A DNA stretch of 13,241 nt from Oscillospiraceae bacterium (GTDB lineage: Bacteria; Bacillota; Clostridia; Oscillospirales; Ruminococcaceae), in the NCBI GenBank assembly GCA_029005335.1, contig JAQXFT010000169.1, positions 1-13,241 on the forward strand, given 5' to 3'. Under the pieces are notes generated by a model. The model saw only the letters and a list, made by a program, of their open reading frames with translations, was not told the origin of the DNA and made no database searches. A program made the translations under genes and the position numbers. Positions 12,471 to 13,241 of this stretch are shown here, piece by piece; the first letter of the stretch is position 1; each line of letters opens with the position of its first letter.

Positions 12471-13241
12471 TTGAAGAAATTTCTTAATGTATTTTCATTT
12501 GTTTTCAGCATGATTCTGTATATGTTTGCAGGTGCTTTGACTGCGGGTATGTTTGAAAACCTTATTTTCGGATTTGTAATACTTTTTCTTTTCTTTCTGA
12601 TTCACATTATTATACACGAATCGGGGCATCTTGTTTTCGGACTTCTTACGGGATATAAATTTCTTTCTTTCAGAATCGGCAGTTTTACTTTACAGAAAGA
12701 AAACGGAAAATATTTTCTGAAAAAATTCACTATCCCCGGTACTGCCGGACAATGTCTCCTCGGAGTTCCCGATATTCCGGCTGAAAAATGTCCCTATCTC
12801 CTCTATCACGCCGGAGGCGGTCTGATGAACCTTATTACAGCTTTAATTGCTTTGCCACTGATATTTATATCCGACGGTATCGGAAAATCTGTACTTGTAA
12901 TGTTTGTTGCTATGGGAGTAATTACGGCTCTGCAAAATCTTGTACCTCTGAAAACTCAGGGAATAAACAATGACGGAATGAATATTATTGAAATTTCCCG
13001 TAACGATTCCGAAAAGCGTATGATATACAATCAGCTTGAAATAAATTATCTGACTACACTCGGAACACGATACAGGGATATTGACGAAAAATATTTTGAT
13101 GATGAGGGCTGTGAGGGTATTTTCGCTGACGGCATAAGAGCTGTAAAAATAAACAGATTTCTTGATATGCACGATTTTGAATCAGCAGGAAAAACCGCTC
13201 AGAATCTCATTGACAACAATATATCCGGATTCTATGGCAAT
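12471..13241 (+). CDS. Membrane-embedded HExxH metalloprotease, M50-like (runs off right edge)
   Basis: The first 257 codons are open to the window end and the C-terminus is missing. Residues 10-30, 31-48 and about 118-160 are hydrophobic. His49-Glu50-Ser-Gly-His53 is the HExxH zinc site inside a membrane segment, and NNDG (166-169) with Asp168 is a plausible third ligand, as in site-2 proteases. Between them lies a conserved-looking block, GYKFLSFRIGSF (61-72) and IPGTAGQC (88-95). From about 175 a soluble, charged region begins (ISRNDSEKRMIYNQLEINYL), possibly helical-repeat-like, which is not part of classic M50 domains. There is no PDZ domain in the visible part, unlike RseP. I chose the TTG at 12471: a GGGAG site lies 10 bases upstream and the product starts MKKFL before the first membrane segment. 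The substrate is unknown. Confidence 0.78.
   Translation, partial: MKKFLNVFSFVFSMILYMFAGALTAGMFENLIFGFVILFLFFLIHIIIHESGHLVFGLLTGYKFLSFRIGSFTLQKENGKYFLKKFTIPGTAGQCLLGVPDIPAEKCPYLLYHAGGGLMNLITALIALPLIFISDGIGKSVLVMFVAMGVITALQNLVPLKTQGINNDGMNIIEISRNDSEKRMIYNQLEINYLTTLGTRYRDIDEKYFDDEGCEGIFADGIRAVKINRFLDMHDFESAGKTAQNLIDNNISGFYGN

Noticed and set aside
12843..13172. Open frame of 109 codons on the minus strand
   Set aside because: Antisense to the M50-like gene, which carries HExxH and membrane helices; no ribosome site or promoter belongs to it.

Overview
The window is 13.2 kb of low-GC Firmicutes chromosome. The set of genes (Lon, EngB, RelQ-type alarmone synthetase, YdbC, SpoIIM-like and YesL-like membrane proteins), the purine-rich Shine-Dalgarno sites and the AT-rich sigma-A-type promoters fit the Clostridia, and the protein flavour suggests Ruminococcus or a relative in the Oscillospiraceae. 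That placement is an inference from protein style, not a database match. It looks like ordinary core genome: I see no RNA genes, insertion sequences, phage genes or CRISPR arrays.

Left arm (1-4111, minus strand): one likely operon read right to left, lon > a PPP-type metallophosphoesterase > engB > lysA. Spacings are -4, 23 and 26 bases, and lysA runs off the left edge. It combines proteolysis, a possible nucleotide or protein phosphatase, ribosome assembly and lysine/diaminopimelate synthesis. A 317-base AT-rich divergent region separates lon from a relQ-type (p)ppGpp synthetase, with a good promoter on each side.

Middle (4429-9197): relQ, then proC with its own promoter, then two membrane-protein genes (SpoIIM-like, YesL/DUF624-like) on the plus strand. 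They end at a bidirectional terminator that they share with a convergent sodium:solute symporter gene. The symporter is driven by a perfect-consensus promoter (TTGACA-17-TATAAT) and has a 9-bp perfect inverted repeat in its leader.

Right part (9382-13241): a plus-strand operon nth > sir2 > dtd (base excision repair, NAD-dependent protein deacylation, D-aminoacyl-tRNA proofreading) converges on a minus-strand pair ydbC > nfo (PC4-like single-strand nucleic-acid binder, endonuclease IV). The two groups are separated by a hairpin whose U-tract is on the nfo side. ydbC and nfo overlap by 44 bases, and nfo has no visible Shine-Dalgarno site. Divergent from ydbC, a membrane-embedded HExxH (M50-type) protease gene runs off the right edge.

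The parts least explained by known biology are the phosphoesterase with a GDYIHGG motif inside the lon-engB pair, the SpoIIM-like/YesL-like pair, the ydbC/nfo overlap, the inverted repeats at several promoters and the partial M50 protein. I found no convincing evidence of a wholly new multi-gene system.
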